Positions 3,786 to 5,990 of a stretch of 5,990 nt of DNA are shown piece by piece; within the stretch, counting starts at the first letter, position 1, and each line of letters opens with the position of its first letter. A model generated the notes under the pieces. That model did no database searches and had not been told where the DNA came from. It saw only the letters and a list, made by a program, of their open reading frames with translations. The translations under genes and the position numbers were made by a program. Source of the DNA: Chloroflexota bacterium (GTDB lineage: Bacteria > Chloroflexota > Dehalococcoidia > Lucifugimonadales > JACPCL1). The stretch is from NCBI GenBank assembly GCA_016210375.1, contig JACQUH010000315.1, forward strand, positions 1-5,990, in the 5' to 3' direction.

Positions 3786-5990
3786 GTGCTAGAGGTCATC
3801 GCCTGGCTGCTGGCTCTGGAACTGGTGGGCCTTCTTGCTTTCCCTTTTCTCCATGCGGTGGCGCCCTGGCTGCCCGATAGGGGCTACGCCTTCGCTAAAC
3901 CCGTAGGGCTGGTTCTCGCTTTCTACCCCTTGTGGCTCCTGGCCTCCACTTCCTTCGTGCCCAACTCCCTGGCTATCCTTGGCGCTGTGCTCCTGGGCCT
4001 GGCGGCTTCCTCTGCATGGCTCGTGTGGAAGCGGCCCCGGCTGCTGGACTTCGTGCGTCGGGAATGGGGACTGCTCCTGCTGTCCGAGGCGGTGTTCCTG
4101 GGAATCTTTGCGCTGTGGGCGGTCATCATCGCCCGGGACAGCGCCATCTCCCACACCGAACAGCCCATGGACTTCGCCTTCCTCAACTCAACGGTAACCA
4201 GCCGGCATTTTCCTCCCAACGACCCGTGGCTGTCCGGGTTCAAGGTCAGCTACTACTACTTCGGCTATCTCATCTTCGGCGGGCTGGCCAGGCTGGCCGG
4301 CATCTCCACGGCGGTGGGGTACAATCTGGCGCTGGCCTCCATTGCCGGCCTCTCGGCGGCCGCCATCTTCGGCGTCGTGCATGGCCTGATATCCATGGTG
4401 GGAGGCCGGGCCAGCGGTGCCATGCTGGGCGGCTTGCTGGGGGTGGTGCTCCTCCTGGGCGTGTCCAACCTGGAGGGCGGTCTGGAGATACTGCGCGCCG
4501 GCGGCAAGGCCGCCCCCTCTTTCTGGGAGCAGGTGGACGTGAAAGGGCTGGACGGCCCCAAGCAGTCCAGCCAGTGGTATCCGACGGAGGGCGGCTGGTG
4601 GTGGTGGCGCGCCAGCCGCGTGATAGACACCCGGGAGAACGGTGAGAGCCGGGACTACACGATCACAGAGTTCCCCTTCTTCAGCCTCCACCTGGGCGAC
4701 CTGCACCCCCACGTGATGAGCCTGCCCTTTGTGCTGGCCTTCCTGGGCCTCGCCCTGGGCCTGCTCACAGCGCCGGGCAAAGGAGGGCTAGCATGGGTCA
4801 GGGGCCACCTCGGGCTCCTCGCCCTGATGGCTCTGCTGTTGGGGGCGCTGGGGTTCATCAACCTGTGGGACCTGCCGGTGTTCGGCCTGCTGCTGGTGGG
4901 AGTTGCCGGGACGAAGGCGTACAGCCAGCGGGGGGCCGGGCGACAGGGAGGGCTGGCCCTGGTTGGCTCCGCCCTGGCCGTAGTGGTCATGGCCGTGGCG
5001 CTGTACTTGCCCTTCTACGTGGGCTTTCATAGCCAGGCCCGGGGCATCGTGCCCGTGGGGGAGTACGTGTCTCGGCCCTTCCATTTCCTGGTGGTGTGGG
5101 GCCTCTTCCTGTTCATCGTGGCGGGCTTTCTGGCCTGGGCGCTGGCCTCTGCCCTGGTGCGAAGGCCCTGGCGCTTTCGGCTGATGGGCCTGGCGGCGCT
5201 CCTAGCTCTCCTGCCCTGGCTCGTCTGGTCCCTGGTGGAGGGGGTCATACTTTGGGACGCCGGCAAGGGGATGGAGGCTGCCCGGAGCAGGCTGGAGCAC
5301 GTAGCGCCCCTGGCCGGCCTGATGGCAGCCGCGATATATCTGGCCCTCCTCCTGGCGAAAGGGGTGATGGCGAGGCGCGCTGTGCCGGAAAAAGCGAGCG
5401 CTGTACCCCTGGGGGGTCCCACTGTATCCGCGGGCCAGCAGGCCGATGCTCCCACCGATGCGCCCCTTCCCCAGGGCGGGTCCTTGCCTGCGGAACGCGG
5501 GATGGGCCCAGCAGCGGGGCAACCGGACGAAAGGTATCCCGTAGGCGATGCTGGCCTGGCCAGGGTTTTCCCCTTCTTGCTGGCGGCCTTGGCGCTGCTC
5601 TTGCTCATGGGGCCAGAGCTGTTCCGTGTGGTGGACCTCTTCGGCAACCGCATGAACACGATGTTCAAGCTCTCCTACCAGGCGTGGACTATCCTGGCGG
5701 TGGCCTCCGGCTACGCCGTGCATTTCCTTTCGTCTCGCATCTTTGTTAAGGGGCCAGTCGTACGGCTCCTGGGTTACGGCTGGACGCTGCTTCTAGCTCT
5801 GGGCCTGGTGACATCCCTGTACTATCCGGCAGCCGCTGCGTACACCAAGGCCCTGGCGCCTCCGGGGCAGGCGACGCTGGACGGCCTGGCTTACGTTTTC
5901 AAGTCCAGCCCAGGGGAGTACGAGGCCATCCAGTGGCTGAAGGGCAGCTACAAGGAGGGAGAGGTCATGGTGGAGGCGGTGGGTGACGAC
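3786..5990 (+). CDS. YYY-family (DUF2298) multi-pass membrane protein, 3' end beyond the window
   Basis: The frame is open for 735 codons from GTG 3786 to the window edge. The product is a very hydrophobic integral membrane protein of unproven function. Family signatures are TEQPMDFAFLNS (about 124-135), SYYYFGY (155-161, the source of the family name), WWWWRASRVI (271-280), FSLHLGDLHPHV (299-310) and GNRMNTMFKLSYQAW (about 620-634). The conserved acidic residues of the first outer loop (E125, D129) and the overall pattern suggest a GT-C-like glycosyltransferase fold, but that is inference. A hydrophilic, Pro/Gly/Ala-rich stretch of about 70 residues (525-593) separates two membrane-spanning parts and looks like a lineage-specific linker. 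GTG 3786 is the first start codon after the ftsY stop and in the same frame. It has no clear Shine-Dalgarno site, so translation is probably coupled to ftsY. The last codons (VEAVGDD) enter the conserved soluble part, so the end is missing. Confidence 0.9.
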   Translation, partial: MLEVIAWLLALELVGLLAFPFLHAVAPWLPDRGYAFAKPVGLVLAFYPLWLLASTSFVPNSLAILGAVLLGLAASSAWLVWKRPRLLDFVRREWGLLLLSEAVFLGIFALWAVIIARDSAISHTEQPMDFAFLNSTVTSRHFPPNDPWLSGFKVSYYYFGYLIFGGLARLAGISTAVGYNLALASIAGLSAAAIFGVVHGLISMVGGRASGAMLGGLLGVVLLLGVSNLEGGLEILRAGGKAAPSFWEQVDVKGLDGPKQSSQWYPTEGGWWWWRASRVIDTRENGESRDYTITEFPFFSLHLGDLHPHVMSLPFVLAFLGLALGLLTAPGKGGLAWVRGHLGLLALMALLLGALGFINLWDLPVFGLLLVGVAGTKAYSQRGAGRQGGLALVGSALAVVVMAVALYLPFYVGFHSQARGIVPVGEYVSRPFHFLVVWGLFLFIVAGFLAWALASALVRRPWRFRLMGLAALLALLPWLVWSLVEGVILWDAGKGMEAARSRLEHVAPLAGLMAAAIYLALLLAKGVMARRAVPEKASAVPLGGPTVSAGQQADAPTDAPLPQGGSLPAERGMGPAAGQPDERYPVGDAGLARVFPFLLAALALLLLMGPELFRVVDLFGNRMNTMFKLSYQAWTILAVASGYAVHFLSSRIFVKGPVVRLLGYGWTLLLALGLVTSLYYPAAAAYTKALAPPGQATLDGLAYVFKSSPGEYEAIQWLKGSYKEGEVMVEAVGDD

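Noticed and set aside
3932..4645. Plus-strand open frame within the YYY gene (and others at 5096-5749 and on the minus strand)
   Set aside because: The frame starting at GTG 3786 is open throughout and carries all family motifs, so the rest are shadows.

Overview
The window is GC-rich bacterial chromosomal DNA. It most likely comes from a member of the Chloroflexota (Dehalococcoidia-like). The main evidence is the last gene, a large membrane protein of the YYY / DUF2298 family, which is known mainly from Chloroflexota and Archaea. The other genes are ordinary bacterial housekeeping genes. The short GC-rich palindromic repeats between genes also fit a Chloroflexota genome, but the phylum call is an inference.

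Layout. Positions 1-209 carry no gene and hold one copy of a structured intergenic repeat (copy A). Positions 210-1454 (minus strand) encode a class II CCA-adding / poly(A) polymerase-type tRNA nucleotidyltransferase. Positions 1455-1581 form a compact divergent control region. It has a near-consensus promoter facing right and a TATAAT box facing left, placed so that the nucleotidyltransferase message should be leaderless. Between the right-facing promoter and the RNase III gene lies a half copy of a palindromic repeat, whose long hairpin overlaps the first possible rnc start codon. Positions 1582-2331 (plus) encode RNase III (rnc). Positions 2332-2813 have no gene but hold repeat copy B (minus orientation), a nested 151-bp palindromic element (2537-2687), and a promoter and strong Shine-Dalgarno site for the next gene. 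Positions 2814-3779 (plus) encode the SRP receptor GTPase FtsY. From 3786 to the end runs the YYY-family membrane protein, six bases after the ftsY stop and open at the window edge.

How the genes fit together. The nucleotidyltransferase and RNase III both act on RNA maturation and share a divergent control region with overlapping -35 areas. FtsY delivers ribosomes translating membrane proteins to the membrane, and it is probably co-transcribed with the YYY membrane protein. Many bacteria keep smc between rnc and ftsY. Here that gap contains only repeats.

The most interesting material is not a new protein system but the repeat family. At least four related modules carry a GACCTAACCCCC-type end next to a hairpin. 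The hairpin stems differ in sequence between copies but stay paired. Two copies sit downstream of gene ends in the same relative orientation, and one forms the leader of the gene for RNase III, an enzyme that cuts double-stranded RNA. This suggests a testable autoregulation hypothesis. All structure calls and identity estimates were made by eye.
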